Assembly (NCBI RefSeq): GCF_026340565.1 | Contig: NZ_JAPEPB010000001.1 | Location: 5,556,501-5,620,500, forward strand | Length of the DNA: 64,000 nucleotides | Direction of reading: 5' to 3' | From: Kitasatospora sp. NBC_01287 | GTDB taxonomy: Bacteria; Actinomycetota; Actinomycetes; Streptomycetales; Streptomycetaceae | Shown here: positions 47,350 to 57,810 of the stretch, piece by piece | Numbering within the stretch: the first letter of the stretch is position 1 | Layout: each line of letters starts with the position of its first letter | Notes under the pieces: model-generated | What the model was told of the DNA's origin: nothing | Database searches by the model: none | What the model saw: only the letters and a program-made list of their open reading frames with translations | Position numbers and translations under genes: made by a program

Positions 47350-47958
47350 TCAGCCGGTGGTGCTGCTGGCGACCAGGTGCTCCAGCCGGTTCAGGGCGAT
47401 CCGGCGCAGTTCCTCGGCGGCGATGAGCCGCTCCTCGTCCGGCTCGTTGGCCAGCCGGGTGCGGATCGAGGTGAGCACGGTGTCGAGCATCTCCTCCGGC
47501 TCCACGCCGTCCAGGCAGACCACGAAGACGTGTCCGAACCGGGACTCGTAGGCGGCGTGCGCGGCGCGCAGCGCGGTGTGCGCCGCCTGGCTGCCGGGAG
47601 CCCGCATGCCCAGCAGCGGCTGCGGCATCCAGCTCTCGTCGGCCAGCGCCTCGGCCAGGTCGCTCGGCCGCAGGTCGTAGGAGGCCTCGCTGGCCGCGGC
47701 CAGCAGGGACTCCAGGTCGGGATAGGGGCGGTGGGCGGTCAGCCGCAGGGCCCAGCGGTGACTGCCGCAGCAGGCGAGCAGGGCTTCCTCGGCGGCGCCG
47801 GGGTCGGCCTCGTTGAACCGGTGCAGTCCGACCGCGGGGCTGGGCGGGAGTGTCGGCCGCGGAGCGGGAATGTCGGCCGGGATGTCGCTGGCCAGCGGGT
47901 CCTCCTCGGGAGGGCGGAAAGGGGGCTCGTGGGGTCGGACGTAACCAGCATGGATCAC
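47350..47958 (-). CDS. OHCU decarboxylase (ureidoimidazoline decarboxylase)
   Basis: Enzyme of urate breakdown that decarboxylates 2-oxo-4-hydroxy-4-carboxy-5-ureidoimidazoline to S-allantoin. The family core is clear: GLHRFNEADPGAAEEAL, CCGSHRWA (catalytic His region), DLAEALADESW and ESRFGHVFVVCLDG. From the GTG at 47958 it is 202 residues. A better-supported start may be CTG 47895, which has GAGGAGG with ~5-bp spacing; it would give 181 residues and lose only a non-conserved Pro-rich stretch. No other urate genes are in the window. Confidence 0.85.
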   Translation of the reverse strand: MIHAGYVRPHEPPFRPPEEDPLASDIPADIPAPRPTLPPSPAVGLHRFNEADPGAAEEALLACCGSHRWALRLTAHRPYPDLESLLAAASEASYDLRPSDLAEALADESWMPQPLLGMRAPGSQAAHTALRAAHAAYESRFGHVFVVCLDGVEPEEMLDTVLTSIRTRLANEPDEERLIAAEELRRIALNRLEHLVASSTTG

Positions 47959-48125
47959 AGCAGACCGCGAGCGGGGTCGCCCACGCGGTGCCGCGGTCCT
48001 CCCGGGCAGCGGCACCACGGTAGTTGAGCACTCATCAGTTGGGGAGAGTGCTCGCGGAATTCACCCTGACGAGCTATCAAGTTGTGACCCGTGCGCTACC
48101 GGACCATCCATGGGCCCCGTCCGGG

Positions 48126-48887
48126 TCAGTCCCGGTGCACCTTGTAGTTGGAGGCCTGGGCCCGCGGCCGGACCACCAGCAGGTCGATGTTGACGTGCGA
48201 GGGCCGGGTGACCGCCCAGGCCACCGTGTCGGCGATGTCCTCGGAGGTCAGCGGGTGCGAGACGCCCTGGTAGACGGCGGCCGCCTTGGCCTCGTCGCCG
48301 CGGAACCGGGTCACCGCGAAGCCCTCCGACTTGACCATGCCCGGCGCGATCTCGATCACCCGGATCGGCTCGCCGACCAGCTCCAGGCGGAGCGTGGCGG
48401 CGATGGTGTGCGCGGCGTGCTTGGCGGCCACGTACCCGCCGCCGCCCTCGTAGGCGGCCAGCGCGGCGGTGGAGGAGAGGATCAGCACGGTGCCGTCGCC
48501 GCTCTCGCGCAGCCGCGGCAGCAGCGCCTGGGTCATGTGCAGCACGCCCAGGACGTTCACCTGGTACATCGCCAGCCAGTCGGCCGGGTCGCCCCGCTCG
48601 ACCGACTCGGAGCCGAAGGCCCCGCCGGCGTTGTTGACCAGGACGTCGATGGGGCCCACCGCCTCGGCGAAGGCGTCCACCGCGGCCCGGTCGGTTACGT
48701 CCAGCGTGACGGCCCGCGCGCTGCCGCCCCGGCTCTCGACCTCCTTGGCGAGCTGCTCGATCCGCTCGGTGCGACGCGCGGTCAGCACCACCTCGAAGCC
48801 CTCGTCCGCCAGCCGCCGCGCCGTCGCGGCGCCGATGCCGCTGCTCGCGCCCGTGACCACTGCGACCCTGCGCTGACCGGTACTCAT
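48126..48887 (-). CDS. Short-chain dehydrogenase/reductase
   Basis: 253-residue classical SDR oxidoreductase. The NAD(P)-binding loop TGASSGIG is at 12-19. D63-V is in LDVTD, NNAG is at 85-88, and the catalytic S138/S139, Y152 and K156 (YVAAK) are all present. It most resembles YdfG/serine 3-dehydrogenase-type SDRs acting on 3-hydroxy acids or sugars; the substrate is not predictable. Basic residues after the first strand (ARRTER) suggest NADP preference. It is divergent from the B12 mutase gene, 108 bp apart. Confidence 0.92.
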   Translation of the reverse strand: MSTGQRRVAVVTGASSGIGAATARRLADEGFEVVLTARRTERIEQLAKEVESRGGSARAVTLDVTDRAAVDAFAEAVGPIDVLVNNAGGAFGSESVERGDPADWLAMYQVNVLGVLHMTQALLPRLRESGDGTVLILSSTAALAAYEGGGGYVAAKHAAHTIAATLRLELVGEPIRVIEIAPGMVKSEGFAVTRFRGDEAKAAAVYQGVSHPLTSEDIADTVAWAVTRPSHVNIDLLVVRPRAQASNYKVHRD

Positions 48888-48995
48888 TGCCGTGTCCTTT
48901 GCCTGCGTTCCCGTCGTGCCTGACAGCCTGCGGTGCCATCATCGCAGCAAGCCGCGAACCGCCGGCCGGCACCCGTTCCCGTGCGGAGGACCCCC

Positions 48996-50570
<1,575 letters not shown>

Positions 50571-50610
50571 GTGGCCCAGTGGCCCAGTGGTCCGGCGGCC
50601 CAGTGGCCGG
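50571..50610 (+). repeat. GTGGCCCA short tandem repeat after mutase stop
   Basis: GTGGCCCA is repeated directly (50571-50586) and again, degenerately, up to 50610, immediately after the mutase stop codon. Confidence 0.6.
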
Positions 50611-50620
50611 AGCGCGACGA

Positions 50621-50658
50621 AGCGGGGCCCGGGGTCGGTGCGACTCCGGGGCCCCGCT
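50621..50658. terminator. Hairpin between mutase and S53 peptidase genes
   Basis: AGCGGGGCCC pairs with GGGGCCCCGCT, with further pairing around the loop and one bulge. It sits between convergent genes and probably ends both transcripts. Confidence 0.65.
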
Positions 50659-50684
50659 CAGCTGCCGGCCGGCAGCGGACTACG

Positions 50685-52742
50685 TCAGTTCTTGGTGGCG
50701 AAGGACTTCAGGAAGTCCTTGCCCGGGCTGCCGAGACCGGTGGCGGTGTCGTAGCCCTCGGTCGCCTTCAGGCCGAAGTCCGAGCCGATCTTGTACAGGC
50801 GGACCTTCAGCGCGCCGCCGACCATGCCCAGGTCCACCACGTTGCCGAGCTTGCCGTGGTCGGGGGCGTCGTCGACGTCGTTGAAGATGCTGTCGTTGTT
50901 GGCGCGGTCGTACAGCTCCGGGTTGGCGAAGCCGATCGGACGGCCGCCGCGCTCCTGGATGGCGTCGGCCAGCATGCCCGCGACCTCCGGGGAGGAGACC
51001 GAGGTGCCGCCGTAGCCGCCCTCGCTGTAGGCGCCGCCGGTCGGGGTGTAGCCGACCAGGGTGGCGGCCACCAGGTCACCGCTCATCGCGATGTCCGGGG
51101 TGGCGCGCAGCGGGGTCGCCGACTTGGTGCCGTCCGCGGCCGTCTTGGCGATGGAGTCCGGGACGACGTCCTTCTGGTACCACGGCTGCGGGGTGTCCTT
51201 GGAGACGCCGCCGCCACCGCCGAAGTAGAACTTGCCCGGCATCGGGCTCCAGGACTTGCCGTCGGTCGACAGCACCGAGCGCAGGTCGCCCATGCTGACC
51301 TCGTCGGCGTAGTCGCCCTTCTTGTTGTTCAGCTCCAGGGCGGTGCCGCCGACCGAGGTCACCCACGGCGAGGAGGACGGCCACTGGGTCTGCGCCTGGT
51401 CGGTGTCGGCCTGGCAGTTCGCACCGCTCGCCGCGGCGGCCGGGGAGTTGTCGCCGCAGTCGCCGGCGGAGACGGTGAAGCCGATGCCCTCGGCCGTGCC
51501 CAGCTCGAAGATCTGGTTGTCGGCCGCGATCACGGCCGGGTCCAGGTCGCCGTCCGAGGCGTGGGTGATCTCGCCCCAGGAGTTGGAGACGATGTCGGCC
51601 AGGTGGTTGTCGACGATGTTCGCCAGCGCGTCGCCGAGGTCGGCGTCCATGCAGGAGTTGGCACCGACGTAGACGACGTTGGCGTCCGGCGCGAGGCCGT
51701 GCACCATCTCGACGTCCAGCGCCTCCTCGCCCGACCAGTCGCCGCAGGCGGCCTGGCTGTTCCACTTGGCGGGGGTGAGGACCTCCTTGTACTGCCCCGG
51801 GGCGAACGGCTTGTCACCGTGCGCGAGGGAGAAGGTGTTGGCGTCCTGCTGCATGGTGCCCAGGCCGTACGCGTCGACGATCGCGACGGTGGCGCCCTTG
51901 CCGGTCACCTTGGACTTGGTGACGCCGTAGGCCTGGCGCAGCTGCGAGGGGACGTACGAGCAGGGAGCGAACGGGTCGTTCTTCTCGTAGCCCTGCGGGG
52001 CGCCCTTGGCGACGTCCGAGTCGTAGCCGTCGGCCGAGCAGGTCGCGACGGTGGGCAGGGTGGCCTGCTTCTTGTCGGTGCCGGCGGTCGGCGCCTGGGC
52101 GTCGGCCGTGGCCTCGGCGGTGGCGGCCGAGACCGCGTTCGAGGAGGACTTGGCGACGGTGTCGTTCAGGCCCGTCACGTCCAGCACCGCGTTGGCGACC
52201 GAGGCCGGCACGATGGCGTCGGAGGTCGGCGCCTTGTGAGTGCCGTCCGTCGTACGGAAGTTGTGCACCTGGACGCTGAACGCCTTGGCCAGTGCGCCGG
52301 TGTCCCCGGACACCTGGACGTAGTGGTTGGTGACGGAGTCCACCTTGAGCCCGGCGCCGGTCAGCCAGTCGGTGACCGCCTTGACCTGCTCGGGGGTGGC
52401 GCCGAACCGGGCCTTGGCCTGGTCGGTGGAGAGGAACTGCCCGTACACCGGGGAGCCCTTGGTGGAGACGGCCTGCGCGTAGGCGGCCAGGCCCTGGGGG
52501 TCCTTGCCGGCCAGGTAGACGCGCGCGGTGCCCGGGGTGCCGTTCGGCACCGCACCGGCGTCGGCCTCGGGGGTCGCCCAGTCGGGGTGGCTGCCGGCCA
52601 GGTCCTTCGCGGCGTTGGCCGCGGTGCCCGACGGGGTGTCAGCGAGCGCCGGGTTGGCGATCGCGAGCGTTCCCAGGACGAGGGCGGCGGCCGGGGCCAC
52701 CACTGCTATCCGGGTGAGCCGGCTGCGCTTGGCTGCGGGCAC
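50685..52742 (-). CDS. Secreted S53 (sedolisin/kumamolisin-like) serine-carboxyl peptidase
   Basis: 685-residue secreted protease. The signal peptide ends near residue 34 (NPALA). The pro-kumamolisin activation domain covers about 60-200. A low-complexity linker and the catalytic domain follow. The serine-carboxyl triad is present: E339 and D343 in SGEEALDVEM, S581 in GGTSVSSPE, and the oxyanion Asp D428 in SAGDCGD. The C-terminal GYDTATGLGSP calcium-site motif is also present. These enzymes usually work at low pH after self-cleavage. The GTG at 52742 begins the signal peptide (PAAKRSRLTRIAVV) with GGGGAA about 7 bp upstream; a longer form from 52826 would bury the signal. Confidence 0.93.
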   Translation of the reverse strand: MPAAKRSRLTRIAVVAPAAALVLGTLAIANPALADTPSGTAANAAKDLAGSHPDWATPEADAGAVPNGTPGTARVYLAGKDPQGLAAYAQAVSTKGSPVYGQFLSTDQAKARFGATPEQVKAVTDWLTGAGLKVDSVTNHYVQVSGDTGALAKAFSVQVHNFRTTDGTHKAPTSDAIVPASVANAVLDVTGLNDTVAKSSSNAVSAATAEATADAQAPTAGTDKKQATLPTVATCSADGYDSDVAKGAPQGYEKNDPFAPCSYVPSQLRQAYGVTKSKVTGKGATVAIVDAYGLGTMQQDANTFSLAHGDKPFAPGQYKEVLTPAKWNSQAACGDWSGEEALDVEMVHGLAPDANVVYVGANSCMDADLGDALANIVDNHLADIVSNSWGEITHASDGDLDPAVIAADNQIFELGTAEGIGFTVSAGDCGDNSPAAAASGANCQADTDQAQTQWPSSSPWVTSVGGTALELNNKKGDYADEVSMGDLRSVLSTDGKSWSPMPGKFYFGGGGGVSKDTPQPWYQKDVVPDSIAKTAADGTKSATPLRATPDIAMSGDLVAATLVGYTPTGGAYSEGGYGGTSVSSPEVAGMLADAIQERGGRPIGFANPELYDRANNDSIFNDVDDAPDHGKLGNVVDLGMVGGALKVRLYKIGSDFGLKATEGYDTATGLGSPGKDFLKSFATKN

Positions 52743-52881
52743 GAGGGTTCCCCACTCTCTGGTGAGTGCGTCTCGGGCCCGCCTTGTGGGCGTGCTCCGG
52801 GACGCGGGCGTGACGGACCGCGCCACCGGACCGGGCTCCTGACGGAGGATCGGTGGAGCGGAAGTTTGACTGTGCGGTCGT

Positions 52882-52911
52882 TGTCTATTCGCTCAGATGG
52901 CCGATCTTCAA
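52882..52911 (-). promoter_or_regulatory. Possible promoter of the S53 peptidase gene
   Basis: On the minus strand TTGAAG (52911-52906) and TAGACA (52887-52882) are 18 bp apart. The resulting leader would be about 130 bases. Confidence 0.3.
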
Positions 52912-52930
52912 GACTTCGTCTGAATTTTTT
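52907..52930 (+). terminator. Orphan intrinsic terminator-like hairpin with T6
   Basis: TTC(A)AGAC, loop TTC, GTCTGAA (52907-52924) are followed directly by TTTTTT (52925-52930). It has the longest T-tract seen after a hairpin in the window, but no plus-strand gene lies upstream within the gap. Confidence 0.4.
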
Positions 52931-53229
52931 GCCAGCGCATGACCAGAACGTCCGGATCCTGATACGCGGCGGCCATCCAGCTGTGATCGGACGGGGTCGG
53001 CCCCGCTCTTCGCCCGTCTTCGCCTGTCCGCGCTGGTCGCAGCGGCCGACAGAACGTCACGTCCGGTCGTGACCCCCTGGGGTGCCTGGTCGTTGCACAG
53101 GTTCATCGCTCAGGGCGGTGCCACCGGGGAAGGCGGCTGAAACGAGATGTCATACCCACCCGCGGGCCGTGCATGCGCCAAACCGGGGAGTTATTCGGCC
53201 GAAGTCAAGCCAAACTCCGCCCGCCCCGA

Positions 53230-53235
53230 TATTCT
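53230..53235 (+). promoter_or_regulatory. -10 box placing the M20 gene start as leaderless
   Basis: TATTCT lies 7 bases before the GTG at 53243, which lacks a ribosome site. This is the usual geometry of leaderless actinobacterial mRNAs. No clear -35 is seen. Confidence 0.4.
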
Positions 53236-53242
53236 TGTTGGG

Positions 53243-54529
53243 GTGAACCGTCCTCAGACCGCCAAGCAGCCAAGCCCGCAGGTCACGGCGCCCGCCGCCG
53301 CCCAGCAGCCCTCCGCCGCCGGAAGGGGGCCGCGGCCGCCGCGCGCGGAGGTCCGGCGGTACGAGGCCGAGCTGATCGCCTTCCGCCGCGATCTGCACCG
53401 TCACCCCGAGCTGGGCCGCCAGGAGTTCCGCACCACCTCGCTGCTGCGCGAGCGGCTCACCGCGGCGGGCCTGGCGCCGCGGGTGCTGCCCGGCGGCACC
53501 GGCCTGATCGTCGACCTGGTCCCGTCCGGCACCAAGTCCGGCACCCCGCTGCTCGCGTTCCGCGCGGACATCGACGCGCTGCCCATCGCGGATGCCAAGA
53601 CCGAGGCGCCGTACCGCTCCACGGTGCCCGGCTGCGCCCACGCCTGCGGCCACGACGTGCACACCTCGGTCGTGCTCGGCACCGCGCTGGTGCTGGCCGA
53701 CGCGCTGCGCGAGGGGCGGCTGCGGCAGCCGGTCCGGCTGCTCTTCCAGCCCGCCGAGGAGGTGATGCCCGGTGGTGCGCTGGACGTGATCGCGGCCGGC
53801 GGGATGGACGGGGTGGGCCGGATCTTCGCGGTGCACTGCGATCCCAAGGTGGTGGTGGGCCGGATCGGCCTGCGCACCGGCGCGATCACCTCGGCCTGCG
53901 ACGCCCTGACGCTCAGTCTGGACGGCCCCGGCGGGCACACCGCCCGCCCGCACCTGACCACGGATCTGGTCACCGCGATCGGGCGGCTGGCGGCCGACCT
54001 GCCGGGGGCGCTCGCCCGGCGGATGGACCCGCGCTGGGGCGTCAGCCTGGTCTGGGGCCGGATCGAGGCGGGCTCGGCACCGAACGTGATCCCGCAGCAC
54101 GCCGAGCTGGAGGGCACCGTCCGCTGCCTGGAGCTGGCCGGCTGGCGCGAGGCGCCGGACGCGCTGCACGAGCTGATCGACTCGATGGCCGAGACTCATC
54201 GGGCCAAGTGGAGCCTGGACTACAAGCGGGGGGTCCCGCCGGTGGTGAACGAGGCGGAGTCGATCGCCCAGTTCGAGATGGCGATGACGAGCTTCTTCGG
54301 TGCCGAAGGTGAAGAGGTCGTGGAGCCGACGGAACAGTCCCTGGGAGGCGAGGACTTCTCCTGGTACCTGGAGCACGCGCCGGGGGCGCTGGCCCGACTC
54401 GGTGTGCGCGCGCCGCACGAGACCGCGGTGCGGGACCTGCACCAGGGCCGGTTCGACGTGGACGAGCGGGCGATCGCGGTCGGCGTCGAGCTCTTCAGCT
54501 CGCTGGCGCTGGAGCACGGCCGGGTCTGA
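53243..54529 (+). CDS. M20 family amidohydrolase / aminoacylase
   Basis: 428-residue zinc hydrolase of the M20D (amidohydrolase, IAA-amino-acid hydrolase/hippuricase) type, which cleaves N-acyl amino acids. Motifs are LHRHPELGRQEF, FRADIDALPI (catalytic Asp), the metal site C135-G-H137-D-V-H140, QPAEEVMPGGA (E172/E173), GPGGHTARP in the dimerisation domain and LGGEDFSWYLE near the end. The GTG at 53243 is chosen because a -10-like TATTCT ends 7 bp upstream; an ATG at 53147 would add 32 poorly conserved residues. The first ~35 residues are Pro/Ala/Gln-rich. Substrate unknown. Confidence 0.92.
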   Translation: MNRPQTAKQPSPQVTAPAAAQQPSAAGRGPRPPRAEVRRYEAELIAFRRDLHRHPELGRQEFRTTSLLRERLTAAGLAPRVLPGGTGLIVDLVPSGTKSGTPLLAFRADIDALPIADAKTEAPYRSTVPGCAHACGHDVHTSVVLGTALVLADALREGRLRQPVRLLFQPAEEVMPGGALDVIAAGGMDGVGRIFAVHCDPKVVVGRIGLRTGAITSACDALTLSLDGPGGHTARPHLTTDLVTAIGRLAADLPGALARRMDPRWGVSLVWGRIEAGSAPNVIPQHAELEGTVRCLELAGWREAPDALHELIDSMAETHRAKWSLDYKRGVPPVVNEAESIAQFEMAMTSFFGAEGEEVVEPTEQSLGGEDFSWYLEHAPGALARLGVRAPHETAVRDLHQGRFDVDERAIAVGVELFSSLALEHGRV

Positions 54530-54765
54530 GGGCCGCCGGGAGCAGGGACCGCGCCGGATCGACCAAGATCGAACATGGTTGCGGTCCTTCGGCGCGACCA
54601 TGGGACACTGGGGTACTCATCGAGGTTTAAATGACCCGATGTGCCTCAGTGCCACGGTTTGATAACAACCCGAATGGCCGGGCGACCCGTAACACAACCG
54701 TGTTCTACGCGCGTTACGGTGGCGCTCGACCACGCCAAACGGGTGTGTGAGAAGGAGATACTCCC

Positions 54766-55833
54766 TTGCGCCGTTCAGTAAAGCTCGCCGCGGTTGTGCT
54801 CTCGGGTTCCCTGGGCATCGCCTCGCTCGCCGCTTGCGGCGCAAAGAGCACCACCACCTCGTCCTCCTCCGGCGGCTCGGGTCTCAAGGTCGGCATGGCC
54901 TACGACGTCGGCGGCCGTGGTGACCAGGGCTTCAACGACATGGCCGCCGCGGGTCTGGACAAGGCCAAGGCCGACTTCGGCATCCAGGCCACCGAGGCCG
55001 AGGCCAAGACCGGTGAGGCGGACTCCGACAAGCAGACCCGCCTGGAGAACCTGGTCTCGGCCGGTTACAACCCGATCATCGCGGTCGGCTTCGTGTACCA
55101 GGCGACCGTCGAGAAGGTCGCCAAGGAGCACCCGAACGTCAAGTTCGCGATCATCGACTCCGACTCGGCGACCCAGCCCAGCAACGTCACCTCGCTGGAG
55201 TTCACCGAGCAGCAGAGCTCCTACCTGGCCGGTATCGCCGCCGCGAGCAAGACCCGGTCCAACGAGGTCGGCTTCATCGGTGGCGTGCAGTCCGAGCTGA
55301 TCAAGAAGTTCGAGGCCGGTTACCGCGCTGGCGTCGCCTCGGTCAACCCGAACATCAAGGTCGACGTGACCTACCTGACCACCCCGCCGGACTTCAGCGG
55401 CTTCAGCGACCCGGCCAAGGGCAAGGCCGCCGCGCAGGGCATGATCGACAAGGGTGACGACGTCATCTACGCCGCCGCCGGCGCCTCCGGCACCGGTGCG
55501 ATCCAGGCCGTCGCCACCACCACCGGCAAGGGCCAGCTCTGGGCCATCGGCGTGGACAGTGACCAGGCCGCCCAGAGCGCGCTGGCGCAGTACAAGGACC
55601 ACATCCTGACCTCGGCGCTGAAGAACGTGAACACCGCGGTCTACAACTACATCCAGAGCGTCAAGAACGGTCAGCCGCTGACCGGTGTCCAGCGCTTCGA
55701 CCTGAAGTCGGGCGGTGTCGGCCTCGCCACCACCGGTGGCCACATCGACGACATCGCGCCGAAGATCAAGCAGGCGACCCAGGACATCATCTCGGGTGCG
55801 GTCACCCCGCCGACCGCGCCGCCGGCCGGCTGA
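54766..55833 (+). CDS. BMP-family nucleoside-binding lipoprotein
   Basis: 355-residue periplasmic-type binding lipoprotein (PnrA/Med/BmpA family) that captures nucleosides for the ABC importer encoded next to it. Lipobox SLAAC with C24; a Ser/Thr/Gly linker; then the BMP domain with VGMAYDVGGRGDQGFNDMA, PIIAVGFVYQATVEKVA and YAAAGASGTGAIQA. The start is TTG at 54766, with GAAGGAGAT at 54751-54759; a TTG start is supported because the signal peptide begins there (RRSVKLAAVV). It is followed by a partial terminator, which would make this message more abundant than the importer genes. Confidence 0.95.
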   Translation: MRRSVKLAAVVLSGSLGIASLAACGAKSTTTSSSSGGSGLKVGMAYDVGGRGDQGFNDMAAAGLDKAKADFGIQATEAEAKTGEADSDKQTRLENLVSAGYNPIIAVGFVYQATVEKVAKEHPNVKFAIIDSDSATQPSNVTSLEFTEQQSSYLAGIAAASKTRSNEVGFIGGVQSELIKKFEAGYRAGVASVNPNIKVDVTYLTTPPDFSGFSDPAKGKAAAQGMIDKGDDVIYAAAGASGTGAIQAVATTTGKGQLWAIGVDSDQAAQSALAQYKDHILTSALKNVNTAVYNYIQSVKNGQPLTGVQRFDLKSGGVGLATTGGHIDDIAPKIKQATQDIISGAVTPPTAPPAG

Positions 55834-55889
55834 ACCGCCAGCACCGCCAGGTAGTGCCGCAGTACGTCATCCAGTACGTCTGAGACAGG

Positions 55890-55935
55890 GAGGGGCCCGG
55901 TGGGTCGCGCGAGAGCGCACTCCGCCGGGCCCCTC
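55890..55935 (+). terminator. Terminator/attenuator between BMP lipoprotein and ABC genes
   Basis: An 11-bp perfect stem (55890-55900 with 55925-55935) has a long loop and is followed by a CT-rich stretch. It probably ends most transcripts after the binding protein. Confidence 0.6.
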
Positions 55936-56065
55936 TCGTTCCCTCCCCACGCCGTCAAGCAGCACGGCAGGCCTCCCCTCCCCAGCGCAACGACGCGCCT
56001 GTCACCATCAGGAGATCGCCATCACCGCTTCCAAGCCCTCCCTCAGCAAGGGAGGTAACTCCTCC

Positions 56066-57805
56066 ATGGGATCGGCGACCGTGGCCGTCGAACTGCGCGG
56101 CATCACCAAGCGCTTTCCCGGCGTCGTGGCCAACCACGACATCAACCTCACCGTGCGCACCGGTACCGTGCACGCCCTGATGGGTGAGAACGGCGCGGGC
56201 AAGTCCACGCTGATGAAGATCCTCTACGGCATGCAGCGGCCGGACGAGGGCACCATCGCGATCAACGGCGAGCGGTGCGAGTTCGCCACCCCGGGGGACG
56301 CGATCGCCCGTGGCATCGGCATGGTCCACCAGCACTTCATGCTGGCCGACAACCTCACCGTGATCGAGAACGTCGTCCTCGGCGGCGAGAAGCTGCACGG
56401 CATCGGTGGCAGGGCCCGGGCGAGGATCCAGGAGATCTCCGACCAGTACGGCCTGAACGTGCGCCCCGACGCCCTGGTCGAGGACCTCGGCGTGGCCGAC
56501 CGCCAGCGGGTCGAGATCCTCAAGGTGCTCTACCGCGGCGCCCGGATCCTGATCCTGGACGAGCCCACCGCGGTGCTGGTCCCGCAGGAGGTCGACGCGC
56601 TCTTCGCCAACCTGCGCGAGCTCAAGGCCGAGGGCGTCACCGTCATCTTCATCTCGCACAAGCTGCACGAGGTGCTCTCGGTGGCCGACGCGATCAGCGT
56701 GATCCGCCGCGGCACCACGGTCGGCGACGCCGACCCCGCGCAGGTGACCGCGCGTGAACTCGCCGAGCTGATGGTCGGCAGCGAGCTGCCCTCGCCGCAG
56801 AGCCGCGAGTCCACCGTGACCGACGTGGTGATGCTCCAGGCCGAGAAGCTGCGGATCGCCAAGGCGGACGCCGAGGGCATCGAACGCGTGGTGCTCGACG
56901 ACGTCACGCTGACCATCCGCAAGGGCGAGATCCTCGGCCTCGCGGGGGTCGAGGGCAACGGCCAGGCCGAGCTGGTCGAGGCCATCGTCGGCATGCTCCC
57001 GGTGGACGCCGGCCGGGTCGTGCTGGACGGCGAGGACCTGACGGCGAAGCAGACCCGGGCCCGCCGCGAGGCCGGCATCGGCTACATCCCCGAGGACCGG
57101 CACCGGCACGGCCTGCTGCTGGAGGCCCCGCTCTGGGAGAACCGGATCCTGGGCCACGTGACCGAGGAGCCGAACTCCAAGGGCTTCCGGCTGGAGCCCG
57201 CCGCCGCGCGGCGCGACACCAAGCGGATCGTCGAGCAGTACGACGTCCGCACCCCGGGCATCGAGGTCACCGCGGCCTCGCTCTCCGGCGGCAACCAGCA
57301 GAAGCTGATCGTCGGCCGCGAGATGAGCCACCGGCCCAAGCTGCTGATCGCCGCCCACCCGACCCGCGGGGTCGACGTCGGCGCGCAGGCGCAGATCTGG
57401 GAGCACATCCGGGTCGCCCAGCGCGAGGGCCTGGCGGTGCTGCTGATCTCCGCCGACCTGGACGAGCTGATCGGGCTCTCCGACACCATCAAGGTGATCT
57501 ACCGCGGCCGCCTGGTCGCCGACGCCGACCCGGCCACCGTCACCGCGGAGGACCTGGGCACCGCGATGACCGGCGCCGCCTCCGGCCGGATCGAGTCGGA
57601 CGAGGCCGCGCTGGCCCAGGCCGCGCTGGTCACCGACGAGGAGCACGGCCGCCTGGACGTCCCGCTCGAGGACGCCGCCGCCGAGGCCGCTGCCGAGGAG
57701 ACCGCCGCCGAGGCCACCACCACCGAGGCCACCACCACCGAGGACGCCGCGGACGAGGCGACCGCCACCGACGCCGCTGCCTCTGACGAGCAGGCGGGGG
57801 AGTGA
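56066..57805 (+). CDS. Nucleoside ABC importer, dual ATP-binding protein
   Basis: 579-residue fused ABC ATPase of the sugar/nucleoside (CUT2-like) type. The first domain has Walker A GENGAGKST (40-48), Q-loop HQHFMLADNLTV, LGVADRQRVEIL as a degenerate signature and LILDEPTAVL. The second has the usual degenerate Walker A (GVEGNGQAEL), LSGGNQQKLIVGRE and AHPTRGVDVGAQ. The C-terminal ~45 residues are an acidic Ala/Glu/Thr-rich repeat tail with no family counterpart that I know. The ATG at 56066 has GGGAGG 10 bp upstream. It is the first gene of an importer-catabolic run. Confidence 0.95.
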   Translation: MGSATVAVELRGITKRFPGVVANHDINLTVRTGTVHALMGENGAGKSTLMKILYGMQRPDEGTIAINGERCEFATPGDAIARGIGMVHQHFMLADNLTVIENVVLGGEKLHGIGGRARARIQEISDQYGLNVRPDALVEDLGVADRQRVEILKVLYRGARILILDEPTAVLVPQEVDALFANLRELKAEGVTVIFISHKLHEVLSVADAISVIRRGTTVGDADPAQVTARELAELMVGSELPSPQSRESTVTDVVMLQAEKLRIAKADAEGIERVVLDDVTLTIRKGEILGLAGVEGNGQAELVEAIVGMLPVDAGRVVLDGEDLTAKQTRARREAGIGYIPEDRHRHGLLLEAPLWENRILGHVTEEPNSKGFRLEPAAARRDTKRIVEQYDVRTPGIEVTAASLSGGNQQKLIVGREMSHRPKLLIAAHPTRGVDVGAQAQIWEHIRVAQREGLAVLLISADLDELIGLSDTIKVIYRGRLVADADPATVTAEDLGTAMTGAASGRIESDEAALAQAALVTDEEHGRLDVPLEDAAAEAAAEETAAEATTTEATTTEDAADEATATDAAASDEQAGE

Positions 57806-57810
57806 CCCAC

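Larger units (their letters stand above)
52743..53242. other. 500-bp divergent intergenic region
   Basis: It separates the S53 peptidase from the M20 gene and is less GC-rich than its surroundings. It holds a possible minus-strand promoter (52882-52911), a plus-strand T-tailed hairpin (52907-52930) and the -10 box of the M20 gene (53230-53235). No convincing gene: the frames present have no coding bias and no ribosome sites. Confidence 0.5.

Noticed and set aside
52885-53106. 73-residue minus-strand frame in the divergent gap
   Set aside because: No ribosome site, mixed codon bias and overlap with a predicted promoter; not a credible gene.
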